From JAMQKA01 sp031569985 (GTDB taxonomy: Bacteria > Bacteroidota > Rhodothermia > Balneolales > Balneolaceae), in assembly GCF_031569985.1 (NCBI RefSeq), contig NZ_JAMQKA010000004.1:62001-126000 (forward strand): a stretch of DNA of 64,000 bases, written 5' to 3'. The number at the start of each line of letters is the position of its first letter. The first letter of the stretch is position 1. Both the position numbers and the translations under genes were made by a program. Shown one piece after another: positions 18,726 through 28,016 of this stretch. The notes below the pieces were generated by a model that did not search any database, was not told where the DNA came from, and saw only the letters and a program-made list of their open reading frames with translations.

Positions 18726-19763
18726 CTATGAGATGATATTTACTTCTGGGTCCAGGTCGATGCCAAAAACATCGTGCACAGACGCCTTCACTTTTTGAGC
18801 AAGCTGTAGAATCTCGCGTCCCGTAGCCCCGCCATGGTTGACAATGACCAAGGCCTGATTGCGATACGTTCCGGCATTGCCAAGGACTTTGCCCTTCCAA
18901 CCGGTTTCTTCAATCAGCCAACCCGCCGGAACTTTAACAGTATCATTATCCAGCGGATACCCCGGAATCTCGGGATAATCAGCCTTCAACTGCTCGAATT
19001 TTTGCTTGCTAACGACCGGATTCTTAAAAAAACTACCGGCATTACCCAGCGCTTTGGGATCAGGAAGCTTACTCTGCCTAATCTCAATCACCACATCACT
19101 GAGATCCCGGATCGTCGGGCTCTCTATCCCCTTTTCTTCCAATTTAGCTTGAATCGCCCCGTAAGAGGTGTTCAGTTTGGGCTCTTTGTCCAGGCGCAGA
19201 GTGACGCTTGTAATAACCTGTTTCCCTTTAAGCTCATTTTTAAAAATGCTGTCCCGGTAATCAAAATGACAATCATCGTAAAAAAATGTACGTGTTTCAC
19301 CTGTTACAATATCAACTGCTTCCAGCGATTCAAACACTTCCTGCAGCTCTACGCCGTATGCCCCGATATTCTGAATAGGTGCAGCCCCGACTGTACCCGG
19401 AATCAGGGACAGGTTCTCGATGCCTCCCCACCCTTTTTCCACGCAGTGCAGCACCAGATCGTGCCAGATCTCTCCCGCGCCCGATCGAACCCATACATGC
19501 TTTTCATTCTCCTTTACTTTCTCAATTCCCTTGATCGCAATATGGATTACCAACCCATCGAAGTCGTCCACAAAAAGCACATTGCTGCCACCCCCCAGCA
19601 CAAATTTGCGGATTTTTTGGTTTTCCGGATCCTGCAACACCTGCACCAGTTGTTCTTTCGACTCTGCTGAGATGAACTGGGCAGCATTGGCGTCCACCCC
19701 CAGGGTGTTGTAGGATTTCAGGCTTTGATCTTCTTGAAGTTGCAATGAGGTGGTGTCTGACAT
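18726..19763 (-). CDS. murB: UDP-N-acetylenolpyruvoylglucosamine reductase (MurB, type I)
   Basis: 345 residues. FAD-binding VLGGGSNVL is at 55-63, followed by SLIPGTVGAAPIQNIGAYG. The catalytic serine lies in GNAGSFFKNP (Ser244), Arg170 in YRDSIF, and a Glu near the C-terminus (DPEVNII). The extra loop containing YGAIQ marks the E. coli-like type I form. It reduces enolpyruvyl-UDP-GlcNAc to UDP-MurNAc in the cytoplasm. The upstream CNNM gene ends five bases before the start and the DUF2779 gene begins nine bases after the stop, so the three are probably co-transcribed. Confidence 0.97.
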   Translation of the reverse strand: MSDTTSLQLQEDQSLKSYNTLGVDANAAQFISAESKEQLVQVLQDPENQKIRKFVLGGGSNVLFVDDFDGLVIHIAIKGIEKVKENEKHVWVRSGAGEIWHDLVLHCVEKGWGGIENLSLIPGTVGAAPIQNIGAYGVELQEVFESLEAVDIVTGETRTFFYDDCHFDYRDSIFKNELKGKQVITSVTLRLDKEPKLNTSYGAIQAKLEEKGIESPTIRDLSDVVIEIRQSKLPDPKALGNAGSFFKNPVVSKQKFEQLKADYPEIPGYPLDNDTVKVPAGWLIEETGWKGKVLGNAGTYRNQALVIVNHGGATGREILQLAQKVKASVHDVFGIDLDPEVNIIS

Positions 19764-19768
19764 CCTCT

Positions 19769-21163
19769 CTAATCTTTGCTTTTGAGTGGGGTTCGTTTTT
19801 TAAGCGTCTCGGGATTTAGCCGTACCCTGAGCTTACGAACCCGGTTGTTTTGTACTGAGTGAATAGTGAGCTCCAGGCCTTTGAAATACACGCGTTCCCC
19901 CACATTGGGAATCCGTTCGGTAAGGTGGTAGACCAAGCCCCCGAGTGTTTCATACTCATCCTCCTCAGTTGTCAGCTCGCATCCCACAATTTCCTCCATG
20001 TCATCAAGATCGATGCGGGCATCAAAAATGAAGACGCCATTTTTAAATTCAGTGAAAAGTTCTTCGTCGTTCTCTTCATAATCATCAGAGATCTCACCCA
20101 CAATCTCCTCCAGGATATCGTCGAGCGTGATCAGACCTTCAGTGCCCCCGTATTCATCCACTACAATGGCAATGTGCGTCTTCTCCTGCTGAAATACCCG
20201 AAGTAGGTCATCCAGCTTTTTGGTGGCAGGGACAAACAGCGGCTTCCGGGCGATGGTGCGCCAGTTGATGGTGGTGCGTTCAATGTCAGAATTGATGTAG
20301 GGCAGCACATCTTTCGAATAAATGATGCCCAGAATATTATCCAGGTCATTCTCAAAAAGCGGCATCCTCGAAAAACTCTTATCCCGGATAATGGTAAGTA
20401 CACTTTCCAGCGTATCTTCTGTCGAAATCGCCACGATATTCACACGCGAGGTCATAATTTCGCGCACGGAGGTAGTCCCAAATTCAATCACATTTTCAAT
20501 AATCTCACGCTCATCACTTCGGATTGAACCCTCCATTTCACTCACTTCTGCCATAGTCATAATATCTTCGGTCGACATCCGGTTGGGAGGTTTGGGCAGC
20601 CGTTCTTCCAGGCTGATGGTACTTTCGGCAATTACTTTTGACAGCGGTTTCAGTATCCAGTAGAAGACATAAATAAAACGGGCCAGCCGTCGTGAAATCT
20701 TGAGCGGGTTGTTAATGGCAATAATTTTGGGCGTAATTTCACTCAGGATCAAAATGGTAAAGGTCAGTGCAACGACCTCTACAATGTATACCACAAGCTC
20801 AGAGTAGCCAAGGTAAACTGCTACAGAACCCGTAATAACTGCAGCCAACACCGATGTAATGATATTGGCAAACGTATTACCGATCAGGATTGTGGCCAGC
20901 AGCCGACGTGGTTTCTCCAGCATCCGAATGATCAGCTGGTCGGCTGAACCGCTTTGTTCACTCTCATCGAGCACATCCAGCTGCTTGGAAATGGAGAAAA
21001 AAGCGACCTCCGACCCCGAAAAAATTGCGGAAAAAACGAGTCCCGCCACAACAACCAGAAGCTGTATTGCCAAGTCTACCGCATTGATTGTTTCATGATA
21101 TACGGCAACCTCTTGCAAAAAAGATAAAATCGTATGTAAGCCTATACTACTGGGATCGTCCAA
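19769..21163 (-). CDS. CNNM/CorC-family membrane protein (GldE-like)
   Basis: 464 residues in the standard order: an N-terminal DUF21/CNNM membrane domain with about four helices (residues 30-195), a pair of CBS domains (about 205-330, e.g. MTSRVNIVAIS and KTHIAIVVDEYGGTEGLI) and a C-terminal CorC/HlyC domain (about 345-440). Such proteins are implicated in magnesium/cobalt efflux; the Bacteroidota member GldE is tied to gliding. No other gliding genes are present here, so the GldE link is by similarity only. It is tightly linked to murB (five bases). Confidence 0.88.
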   Translation of the reverse strand: MDDPSSIGLHTILSFLQEVAVYHETINAVDLAIQLLVVVAGLVFSAIFSGSEVAFFSISKQLDVLDESEQSGSADQLIIRMLEKPRRLLATILIGNTFANIITSVLAAVITGSVAVYLGYSELVVYIVEVVALTFTILILSEITPKIIAINNPLKISRRLARFIYVFYWILKPLSKVIAESTISLEERLPKPPNRMSTEDIMTMAEVSEMEGSIRSDEREIIENVIEFGTTSVREIMTSRVNIVAISTEDTLESVLTIIRDKSFSRMPLFENDLDNILGIIYSKDVLPYINSDIERTTINWRTIARKPLFVPATKKLDDLLRVFQQEKTHIAIVVDEYGGTEGLITLDDILEEIVGEISDDYEENDEELFTEFKNGVFIFDARIDLDDMEEIVGCELTTEEDEYETLGGLVYHLTERIPNVGERVYFKGLELTIHSVQNNRVRKLRVRLNPETLKKRTPLKSKD

Positions 21164-21261
21164 TGACCTTGCTATATCTTTAATTATAACCTATAAGCTA
21201 CGTATTGACGCCATGCGGTGCAACTATCTGCTGTATTGTTAATATCGGAATCCATTTGATA

Positions 21262-21297
21262 AAAAAGGTGATGAAGCAGATCTCCATCACCTTTTTA
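21262..21297. terminator. Rho-independent terminator after ssb
   Basis: Arms aaaaaggtgatg (21262-21273) and catcaccttttt (21285-21296) pair perfectly around an 11-base loop, with A/T runs on both sides. It lies about 60 bases after the ssb stop on the minus strand and could stop transcription in either direction. Confidence 0.8.
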
Positions 21298-21355
21298 AAT
21301 TGGATTTTAGCCGAAATAAATATTTCCGGCTATTTCTCACACATGACTAGTTTAG

Positions 21356-21811
21356 CTAGAATGGCAGGTCATCATCCAGATCGTCAAAATCCTCATCCAG
21401 CTCTACTTTGCTATCAACTGGTTTTGAGGAGCTTGTTCCCTGTGGTTTATCCGGCACAACGCGCGTGTCTCCGCGGTCGCCTTTACTGTCCAGCATGGTG
21501 AGCGTCAACGCTTTGATCTCAGTAGTGTACTTAGTTTGGCCGTCACGGTCTTCCCATTGTCGCGTTTGAATTGGACCTTCAATATAGACTTGGGAGCCCT
21601 TTTTAAGGTACTCCTGGCATATTTCAGCGAGTCGTCCCCACGCTACCACCCGGTGCCACTCGGTATTCTCTTTCCACTCTCCCGAACTGTCTTTATATCG
21701 CTCGGAAGTAGCCACCGAAAGATTGGCCACAGCGGTATTGGATTGCGTGTAACGAACTTCAGGATCTTGTCCCAAACGCCCTATGATCATAGCTTTGTTC
21801 AAAGAACTCAT
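21356..21811 (-). CDS. ssb: single-stranded DNA-binding protein
   Basis: 151 residues. The OB fold (residues 1 to about 105) opens with MSSLNKAMIIGRLGQDPEVR and includes WHRVVAWGRLAEICQEYLKKG and GPIQTRQWEDRDG. A low-complexity linker leads to the acidic tip DLDDDLPF, the conserved docking peptide for replication and repair proteins. It binds single-stranded DNA in replication, recombination and repair. It has its own terminator downstream and a long, gene-free stretch upstream (21812-22474), suggesting it is transcribed separately. Confidence 0.97.
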   Translation of the reverse strand: MSSLNKAMIIGRLGQDPEVRYTQSNTAVANLSVATSERYKDSSGEWKENTEWHRVVAWGRLAEICQEYLKKGSQVYIEGPIQTRQWEDRDGQTKYTTEIKALTLTMLDSKGDRGDTRVVPDKPQGTSSSKPVDSKVELDEDFDDLDDDLPF

Positions 21812-22056
21812 AATAGTTACCTCAGTGTGTGTTTTTTTAGCTTTCGTGCATAAGGTAGATATAATTCAGAGGAAATCCTTACAGAAAAATTTGAAAAAAA
21901 TGTATTTTGGGGGATTTTTGGGTCAAACGTTTACAAAAATCTTCCCTGTTTCTACAGCTTGCATAACACAACCTGTGCGATTCCCAGTGTAGTAATTTTG
22001 CATTCAAATGCTCTAATATAAAACGATGGATATGTGGTTGCGAATCTCTTTTATAA

Positions 22057-22206
22057 TACTGTTACAGGTGGCAGAGCTTGACCGCCGTTGTGCAACTTTT
22101 GCGGTTATTCATACCAGTTGATAACCTCCCTCAAATGAGTTTATATCCCAGTGCTCTTGTGGGATATCCCCGAAATCGGGCAACTCGGACTGAGCTATTA
22201 ACAGTA
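22057..22206. other. possible structured RNA or hairpin element between pgk and ssb
   Basis: An 8-bp perfect closing stem, tactgtta (22057-22064) with taacagta (22199-22206), encloses several local hairpins: ccagttg/caact-gg (22114-22120 with 22181-22188), atatccca/tgggatat (around 22143-22166) and cccg/cggg (near 22168-22180). A tataat hexamer overlaps the left edge (22052-22057). I do not recognise a known RNA family, no clear terminator follows, and the strand is undecided. It is the only ordered structure I see in the 660-base gene-free stretch 21812-22474. Confidence 0.25.
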
Positions 22207-22410
22207 CCGGTTTAAAAAAGCCAACATATTCCACAAACAAACTCCTTGATTTGAAGCATACGACATCCCTTTGATTCAATTATAATGAATAGCGTCCCGT
22301 TAAACAGAACTGTTAGATAGAATACTATCTAGAAATGCCAATATCTATTAAAAAAACTGTTAAATCTGTAAACCCTTGATTTTACTTTTGTTATACATTT
22401 TTCCTAAAAA

Positions 22411-22444
22411 ATAAAACCCTCCAACGTTTTAAATCGTTGGAGGG
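22411..22444 (-). terminator. Rho-independent terminator of pgk
   Basis: ccctccaacg (22417-22426) and cgttggaggg (22435-22444) form a perfect 10-bp stem with an 8-base loop. On the minus strand it is followed by ttttatttttt. It begins about 30 bases after the pgk stop. Confidence 0.92.
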
Positions 22445-22474
22445 GTAATAAGAATTGATGGCTGTAGTTGTCAC

Positions 22475-23668
22475 CTACTTGTTTGTCAAGGCTAAAACTC
22501 CCGGTAAGTCTTTGCCTTCCAAGAACATCAGGCTGGCCCCGCCTCCCGTCGAAACATGGGATACTTTATCTTCCAGGCCGGTCTTTTTAATCGCTGCGGC
22601 CGAGTCTCCCCCGCCAATGATGGTTGTTGCCCCATTCTCGGTCGTTTGTGCGAGCTCTTCCGCAATTGAGAAGGTACCGTCGGCATAGCTGTCCATCTCA
22701 AAAACGCCCATCGGTCCGTTCCAGACGATGGTATTGGCATTCTTTATTTTGTTGCCGAATGCGATGGTAGTTTGTGGACCAATATCAAGACCCATCCAGC
22801 CATCTTCGATCTCATCTTCGCCTACCACTTTGTGCTCGGCATCATTTTTAAACTCCTTGGCTACAATGTGGTCGATTGGAAGTGCGAGGTCAACCCCTGC
22901 CTCCTCGGCTTTCTTCAACAATTCTCCTGCCAGCTCCACTTTTTCTTCTTCCACCAGTGAATCACCGATCGGGAGTCCCTTGGCTTTGTAGAACGTATAG
23001 GTCATGCCACCGCCGATCAGGATGGTATCCACTTTATCCAGCAGATTCTCGATAACACCGATTTTGTCGGAAACTTTTGCGCCTCCAAGAATTGCAATAA
23101 ACGGATGAATAGGGTTATTGATGGCATCGCTGAGATATTTGATCTCTTTCTCCAGCAGAAAACCGGATACGGCCGGCTGTAGGAAACGGGTGACGCCTGC
23201 TACTGACGAGTGTGCACGGTGACTACTGCCAAACGCATCATTCACAAAAAGATCACCGTGGGCGGCCAGCTGCTTACAAAATTCTTCGTCATTGGCTTTT
23301 TCGCCGGCGTGGAAACGAACATTCTCAAGCACCACAATTTCGCCGGGCTTGGCCTGTGCAATTACGGATTCCGCCTTTTCTCCGACACAGTCTTCCGCAA
23401 AATAGACCTGGGTGTCCACCAGCGTACGCAGGTAATCGGCAACCGGCTTCAGACTGAGCTCTGGATCGGGGGATCCACCGGGCCGGCCAAGATGACTCAT
23501 GAGGATAAGCAGTCCATTATTATCAACCACGTGCTTGATCGAGGGCAGCGCCTGGACAATCCGGTTATCGTCGGTGATCTTGCCATCCTCAATCGGCACA
23601 TTGAAATCCACCCGCATTAAAACTTTTTTATTGTTTACATCAATATCCGTAAGTGTCATCTTATCCAT
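22475..23668 (-). CDS. pgk: phosphoglycerate kinase
   Basis: 397 residues, the normal bacterial length. RVDFNVPIEDGKI is the N-terminal 3-phosphoglycerate site, LMSHLGRPGG follows, and the C-terminal nucleotide domain carries FIAILGGAKVSDKIGVI and GGGDSAAAI with VSTGGGASLMFLEGK. It catalyses ATP formation from 1,3-bisphosphoglycerate in glycolysis. A strong terminator follows. The start lies 41 bases after the stop of the outer-membrane barrel gene on the same strand. Confidence 0.98.
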   Translation of the reverse strand: MDKMTLTDIDVNNKKVLMRVDFNVPIEDGKITDDNRIVQALPSIKHVVDNNGLLILMSHLGRPGGSPDPELSLKPVADYLRTLVDTQVYFAEDCVGEKAESVIAQAKPGEIVVLENVRFHAGEKANDEEFCKQLAAHGDLFVNDAFGSSHRAHSSVAGVTRFLQPAVSGFLLEKEIKYLSDAINNPIHPFIAILGGAKVSDKIGVIENLLDKVDTILIGGGMTYTFYKAKGLPIGDSLVEEEKVELAGELLKKAEEAGVDLALPIDHIVAKEFKNDAEHKVVGEDEIEDGWMGLDIGPQTTIAFGNKIKNANTIVWNGPMGVFEMDSYADGTFSIAEELAQTTENGATTIIGGGDSAAAIKKTGLEDKVSHVSTGGGASLMFLEGKDLPGVLALTNK

Positions 23669-23709
23669 GAGTAAAAATTGTCTTTGTTGGAAATATTTTG
23701 GTGCTGAAT

Positions 23710-25131
23710 TTACCAGCTTATTGTAAATCGTCCAAACCCACCGTCAAACCAGGTTGGAGTTCCTGTTATCTTAGGTAATCCAATACCAGATTGCTTGTCC
23801 ATGTCAAGATCATAAGAAATGCCGGCCAACAAATTAAAATTCCTGCTGAATCGATAACCAAGTGTGAAAGTCAAGCGTTCGTTATAATCTTGAATAATGG
23901 GGTAAGTTCTGCGAAAATCATAATTTCTGACCCCATTTTCAGCTTTTTCTCCCTGGGGATGAACATATTCGGCATGAAACTCGAAGCCGGCAGTTGGTCC
24001 GGAATCTCCCGGATCATATAATATCCTGCTCTTTACCGTCACGGGCTTTTCCAGGTAGTCAAATGGAATCCTTTCAAAACTAAACGGTGTCAAATCGCCG
24101 GGTACTTTTTCTCCTTCCAGGCGATCAATATTATCCCCGTATCCCAGCCACTGTTCCAAGCGCAAGAAGTTTAATTTGCCGATGGCATAAAAGCCTAACT
24201 TATTGGTGACTTGCAAATTGCCAAAGTTTAGGTCATAGCGAGAATTTTCGGCCGGTGCCCGCTTCAGTTTTGAAAATGTTCGCTGGTAGGTCACACCCAC
24301 AGTGAAATTGGGATGATTATATTCCAACAGAGCTCCCAGATAGTGGGCCCACTCCTCGTCAACAAAATTGAGAGTGTCAGCGGGTTGCGTCACCACTTTC
24401 CGGGAATACGTTTGGAGTCCTCCCAACAGCTCCACACGAACGTTATGTATGAGAGGACTCACCAGTTTTAATGAGACCAATTCAGGGCTGTTGGTGTATT
24501 GATAGGTCGTTTCATACCTCGAATTATAACGGTTCCGGCTGTCGGCGGCCAGATCCTGCACCACGTTACTGGCCCAGTCCATCACCGTTACATCGACTTC
24601 CACCATCCCATCCGAAAATGTGCCGTAGCGATAATAGAATGTGGCATCAAGATCCGCTTTTTCCCTGGTTACGGTATGGGTCATTCCCAGTTGATGTTTT
24701 CCTGCCAGGGTGTGCTGGTATCCCAGGTAAAATAAAAAGCGGTTAGCCCTGAGGTTTTCCGCGTGATATCCCGCTATATTGACGGCATTCTTCGCATTTA
24801 TATCAATGGTGCTTTTGATTGTGTTTTCAACGGCAAAATTTGTTGCATTTAAACTTCCCAATGACAGTCGATAGGCGTCTTCCTCGAGTTCCCATTTATA
24901 ATCATCCATCAGGGTATATCGATAGGTCATCAAATCAATCTCATGTTCAGGACTCATCTCATTGAGGTGCTCCCGGAATAACCCCCTGTTGAAATGAGTG
25001 CCGCCCTGGTTATGAGAGCGATCCAGCATAAAATTTCGGACACGCTGCTCCCACTGAAACAGTGTGGCATGTCCCCCTGACTCCTGGGCAAAAACAGATG
25101 CAGACCTTCCCATCAAGCCGGGAAACAGCAA
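23710..25131 (-). CDS. predicted outer-membrane beta-barrel protein, function unknown
   Basis: About 473 residues. The export signal ends in SASVFAQ|E, after which the chain is dominated by alternating-polarity strands typical of an outer-membrane barrel (for example FLFYLGYQHTLAGKHQLGMT and RLTFTLGYRFSRNFNLLAGI) and closes with FTISW, an aromatic C-terminus usual for barrels. I do not recognise a family. The start is doubtful: TTG at 25131 gives a short leader without a positive head, while in-frame codons further upstream (reading KLILGIRYILLSF) make a far better signal peptide but offer no ATG, GTG or TTG before a stop. Either an unusual start codon or a local sequence error is possible. 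Confidence 0.65.
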   Translation of the reverse strand: MLFPGLMGRSASVFAQESGGHATLFQWEQRVRNFMLDRSHNQGGTHFNRGLFREHLNEMSPEHEIDLMTYRYTLMDDYKWELEEDAYRLSLGSLNATNFAVENTIKSTIDINAKNAVNIAGYHAENLRANRFLFYLGYQHTLAGKHQLGMTHTVTREKADLDATFYYRYGTFSDGMVEVDVTVMDWASNVVQDLAADSRNRYNSRYETTYQYTNSPELVSLKLVSPLIHNVRVELLGGLQTYSRKVVTQPADTLNFVDEEWAHYLGALLEYNHPNFTVGVTYQRTFSKLKRAPAENSRYDLNFGNLQVTNKLGFYAIGKLNFLRLEQWLGYGDNIDRLEGEKVPGDLTPFSFERIPFDYLEKPVTVKSRILYDPGDSGPTAGFEFHAEYVHPQGEKAENGVRNYDFRRTYPIIQDYNERLTFTLGYRFSRNFNLLAGISYDLDMDKQSGIGLPKITGTPTWFDGGFGRFTISW

Positions 25132-25347
25132 AAAGCTTAGTAGTATGTACCGTATACCTAAAATTAATTTCCCCTCTCGGATATTTAACCGTTAAGCCCT
25201 CTTTGAATCGAAGTTGAAACGTTATGTTTCAACTATGCTTTTTAACATAAACCCATGTTACATCGAAATATGGACGTGGTCAATGCTTTTTTTCTGACCT
25301 TTTTTGGGTATCTTTTATTCCTTGAATTGACGAAAAGAAATTGATCT

Positions 25348-26511
25348 ATGAAAACCGTTTACTTTGATCACGCAGCAACAACGCCCGTAGACGAACGGGT
25401 TGTGGAAGCGATGATCCCATATTTTACCGAACACTACGGAAATGCCAACTCCACGCACGAGCTCGGCAGTAGTGCAAAAGTAGCAGTGGAGGAAGCCCGT
25501 GAAACAGTTGCTGAAATCATCGGGGCCGAACCTGCTGAAATTATCTTTACCAGTGGCGGCACTGAAAGTGATAACACGGCTATCAAGGGCGTAGTGGAAG
25601 CGACCGGTAAGAAGGAGGTCATCACCTCTCCACTGGAACATCATGCCGTGTTACATACTGTAGAAGCCCTGAAACGGCATGGCATCAAGCCCGTGTATGT
25701 GGAACCTGAAGCGGGCGGAACTGTCTCTCCTGATAAAGTAGCCAATGCCATTACCGACGAAACGGCGCTGGTTTCCCTTATGCATGTCAATAACGAGATC
25801 GGTTCCATTAACCCGATCTGCGAAATCGCTGAGGTCTGCGATGAACACGATGTACTATTCCACTCTGATACTGTTCAGAGCATTGGGAAGCTGCCGGTTG
25901 ATGTAGATGAACTGGGCTTAGATTTTTTGAGCATGAGCGGCCATAAAATTTATGGTCCCAAAGGTATTGGTGTTATGTACATGCGGCACGGCTCGGCCTG
26001 GATTCCCTGGATGCACGGCGGCTCACAGGAACGTCGCCGCCGCGGGGGTACGCTTAATGTGCCGGGCATTGTTGGCCTGGCCGAGGCCCTTGAGCTTATC
26101 ACCAAGAAAAGGGAGGAGCACTGGGAACACTTCAAAAAGTTGCGATCAAAGCTTGCAAAAGGCCTCTATGAAACGTTCGGCGATACTGTTCAGGTAAACG
26201 GTCCCGCCGAAGGCCAAGGCGTTCCTCATATAATGAATCTCTCTTTTACCAATCCCTCGGGCGGTGGGCTCGACGGCGAAATGCTGCTGCTTAACCTTGA
26301 TGTGGAAGGTATCTGCGTCTCCAACGGTTCGGCTTGTACTTCCGGGGCGCTGGAGCCGTCTCATGTCTTGGAGGGTATCGGCATGAAGGAAGATGTCGCC
26401 AACTCCAGCATCCGCATTAGCATGGGCAAAGACAACACCGAAGAAGAGATCGACTACCTTATCGAAAAACTGAAACTCGTTGTTGACCGAATGAAAACCG
26501 TTACCGCCTGA
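25348..26511 (+). CDS. cysteine desulfurase (NifS/IscS class)
   Basis: 387 residues of the fold-type I PLP family. The PLP lysine is Lys200 in SMSGHKIYGPKGIG, the histidine of the cofactor pocket is in SPLEHHAVL, and the catalytic cysteine is Cys330 in SNGSACTSGA, within the flexible loop of group I desulfurases. It removes sulfur from cysteine for iron-sulfur cluster assembly or tRNA thiolation. No IscU or SufBCD gene is adjacent, so a role in thiolation is possible; gene symbol left open. The stop overlaps the LOG gene start by one base (TGATG), so the two are translationally coupled. Confidence 0.93.
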   Translation: MKTVYFDHAATTPVDERVVEAMIPYFTEHYGNANSTHELGSSAKVAVEEARETVAEIIGAEPAEIIFTSGGTESDNTAIKGVVEATGKKEVITSPLEHHAVLHTVEALKRHGIKPVYVEPEAGGTVSPDKVANAITDETALVSLMHVNNEIGSINPICEIAEVCDEHDVLFHSDTVQSIGKLPVDVDELGLDFLSMSGHKIYGPKGIGVMYMRHGSAWIPWMHGGSQERRRRGGTLNVPGIVGLAEALELITKKREEHWEHFKKLRSKLAKGLYETFGDTVQVNGPAEGQGVPHIMNLSFTNPSGGGLDGEMLLLNLDVEGICVSNGSACTSGALEPSHVLEGIGMKEDVANSSIRISMGKDNTEEEIDYLIEKLKLVVDRMKTVTA

Positions 26512-27050
26512 TGAGTGTCAAGAGAGTTTGTGTATTTTGTGGATCCCGAACAGGCAAAAAAACAACTTACGCTGAACAAGCGAGAGAACTTGGCAAATCG
26601 CTGGCATCCAATCATATTGAATTGGTCTACGGTGGAGGAGATATTGGCCTCATGAACGTGATTGCTGATGCTGTCCTCAGTTATGGAGGAAAAGTGCACG
26701 GGGTGATCCCGGAGCATCTGCTAAACCGTGCGCACGGTAACCTGACAGCTCTCCATGTCACCGATTCCATGCACGAACGGAAAGCGATGATGGCTGAACT
26801 GTCAGATGCGTTCATCGCGATGCCGGGAGGTTTTGGGACCTTTGAAGAACTGCTGGAAACAATCACCTGGTGCCAGCTGGATCTCCATGAAAAACCGGTC
26901 ATACTCTTCAATATGGACGGTTACTACGATTTGCTGATCAAGTTTATCGAACAAGCGGTGGAGCAGGGTTTCATTGCGGATCATAGCTGGGATGCCATTC
27001 ATGTCATAACGGAAACTGAAGACTGCTTGGATTTGTTAGCCTCTTCCTGA
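26511..27050 (+). CDS. LOG-family protein (cytokinin riboside phosphoribohydrolase-like)
   Basis: 179 residues, the size of TIGR00730/LOG proteins. The defining motifs are PGGFGTFEE (residues 105-113) and ERKAMM (89-94), with a Rossmann start CVFCGSRTG. LOG enzymes split nucleoside 5'-monophosphates into base and ribose 5-phosphate; bacterial members act on purine nucleotides. Coupled to the cysteine desulfurase by a one-base overlap. Confidence 0.92.
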   Translation: MSVKRVCVFCGSRTGKKTTYAEQARELGKSLASNHIELVYGGGDIGLMNVIADAVLSYGGKVHGVIPEHLLNRAHGNLTALHVTDSMHERKAMMAELSDAFIAMPGGFGTFEELLETITWCQLDLHEKPVILFNMDGYYDLLIKFIEQAVEQGFIADHSWDAIHVITETEDCLDLLASS

Positions 27051-27094
27051 TAGTCAGTGTCATATTTTATATCATTTTGTGCACGTTTCTGCTC

Positions 27095-27535
27095 ATGAAA
27101 AGAATCTTACTGGTGATTACAATGGCATCTCTTTTTTCGGCCTGTGGCTCCCGTTCATCTGATTTTAATACCGGCGTTGAAGTCACTAATCCACTGCCGC
27201 CCTGCCCCGATTCGCCCAATTGTGTGCGCATTTCACAACAATATCCGCAGGCTATTGATGCTGTCTGGGAGACCACGCTTTCTGTTCTACAGGCAATGAG
27301 GCCGTATGACATTGAGCTATCCCCCGATGAATACCGGATCAACTCGGTGTTTCTGGTTGTATTTTTCCGCGATGATATGGCAGTTCAACTGGAAGAGATG
27401 GATTCCACCACAACATATCTGCATATTCGCAGTTCGAGCCGAGTGGGCTATGGTGATATGGGCGTCAATCGACGCCGGGTTGAAGATTTTTTAGAGCGGA
27501 TGAAAAAGATTGAAACCAAAAAAGAAAAGAAATAG
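27095..27535 (+). CDS. DUF1499 lipoprotein
   Basis: 146 residues from the ATG at 27095; a TTG 18 bases earlier would spoil the signal peptide. The leader MKRILLVITMASLFSAC ends in a lipobox-like cysteine. The mature domain begins LPPCPDSPNCVR, the DUF1499 signature (two cysteines near CPxSPNCV), and continues with a WETTLSVLQAM core. DUF1499 proteins have no agreed function. It follows the LOG gene by 44 bases. Confidence 0.85.
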   Translation: MKRILLVITMASLFSACGSRSSDFNTGVEVTNPLPPCPDSPNCVRISQQYPQAIDAVWETTLSVLQAMRPYDIELSPDEYRINSVFLVVFFRDDMAVQLEEMDSTTTYLHIRSSSRVGYGDMGVNRRRVEDFLERMKKIETKKEKK

Positions 27536-27641
27536 TCAACACTGGATTTAGCTCGAAATACCGTAAAACTTCACATTTGATTCATGTTAGAATGATATGC
27601 TATCGCTGAATTTTCAATATTAAATATTTTATCTGTCTTTA

Positions 27642-28013
27642 ATGGAAAAATTTACTCGTGTTTTCGGTATTATTCTGATCATTTTGGGACTCGCCTCCTA
27701 CTTTGGGACTGGAATGGTTAGTATCACCGCGTTAATTCCCGCATTTTTTGGTGTTGTATTTCTGATTTTAGGTCTTGCTGCACGCAAAGAGTCTCTGTAT
27801 AAGCATGTGATGCATGGAGCAGCAGTGCTGGCATTGTTGGGACTTTTCGGCAGTGCTGGGGGACTACTAAACGTAGTATATATGATTGGTGGAAGTTCGG
27901 TAGAACGCCCTAGTGCCGCAATTTCTCAGGCCATAATGGCTCTTCTCTGTATTATCTTTATAGGTGCGGCTGTCAAATCGTTCATAAATGCACGCAAAGC
28001 GAAAGAAGCCTAG
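27642..28013 (+). CDS. small membrane protein, unknown function
   Basis: 123 residues with four predicted transmembrane helices (about 7-24, 30-47, 60-82 and 95-113) and a basic tail, ARKAKEA. Not recognised. It ends three bases from the convergent acyl-CoA ligase. Confidence 0.7.
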   Translation: MEKFTRVFGIILIILGLASYFGTGMVSITALIPAFFGVVFLILGLAARKESLYKHVMHGAAVLALLGLFGSAGGLLNVVYMIGGSSVERPSAAISQAIMALLCIIFIGAAVKSFINARKAKEA

Positions 28014-28016
28014 TTT

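Noticed and set aside
18834..19670. 278-codon plus-strand frame
   Set aside because: Antisense to murB, which has all its active-site motifs on the minus strand.
22057..22206. 6S RNA
   Set aside because: Size fits, but the fold is branched rather than one long hairpin with a central bubble, so I only list it as an unknown structured element.
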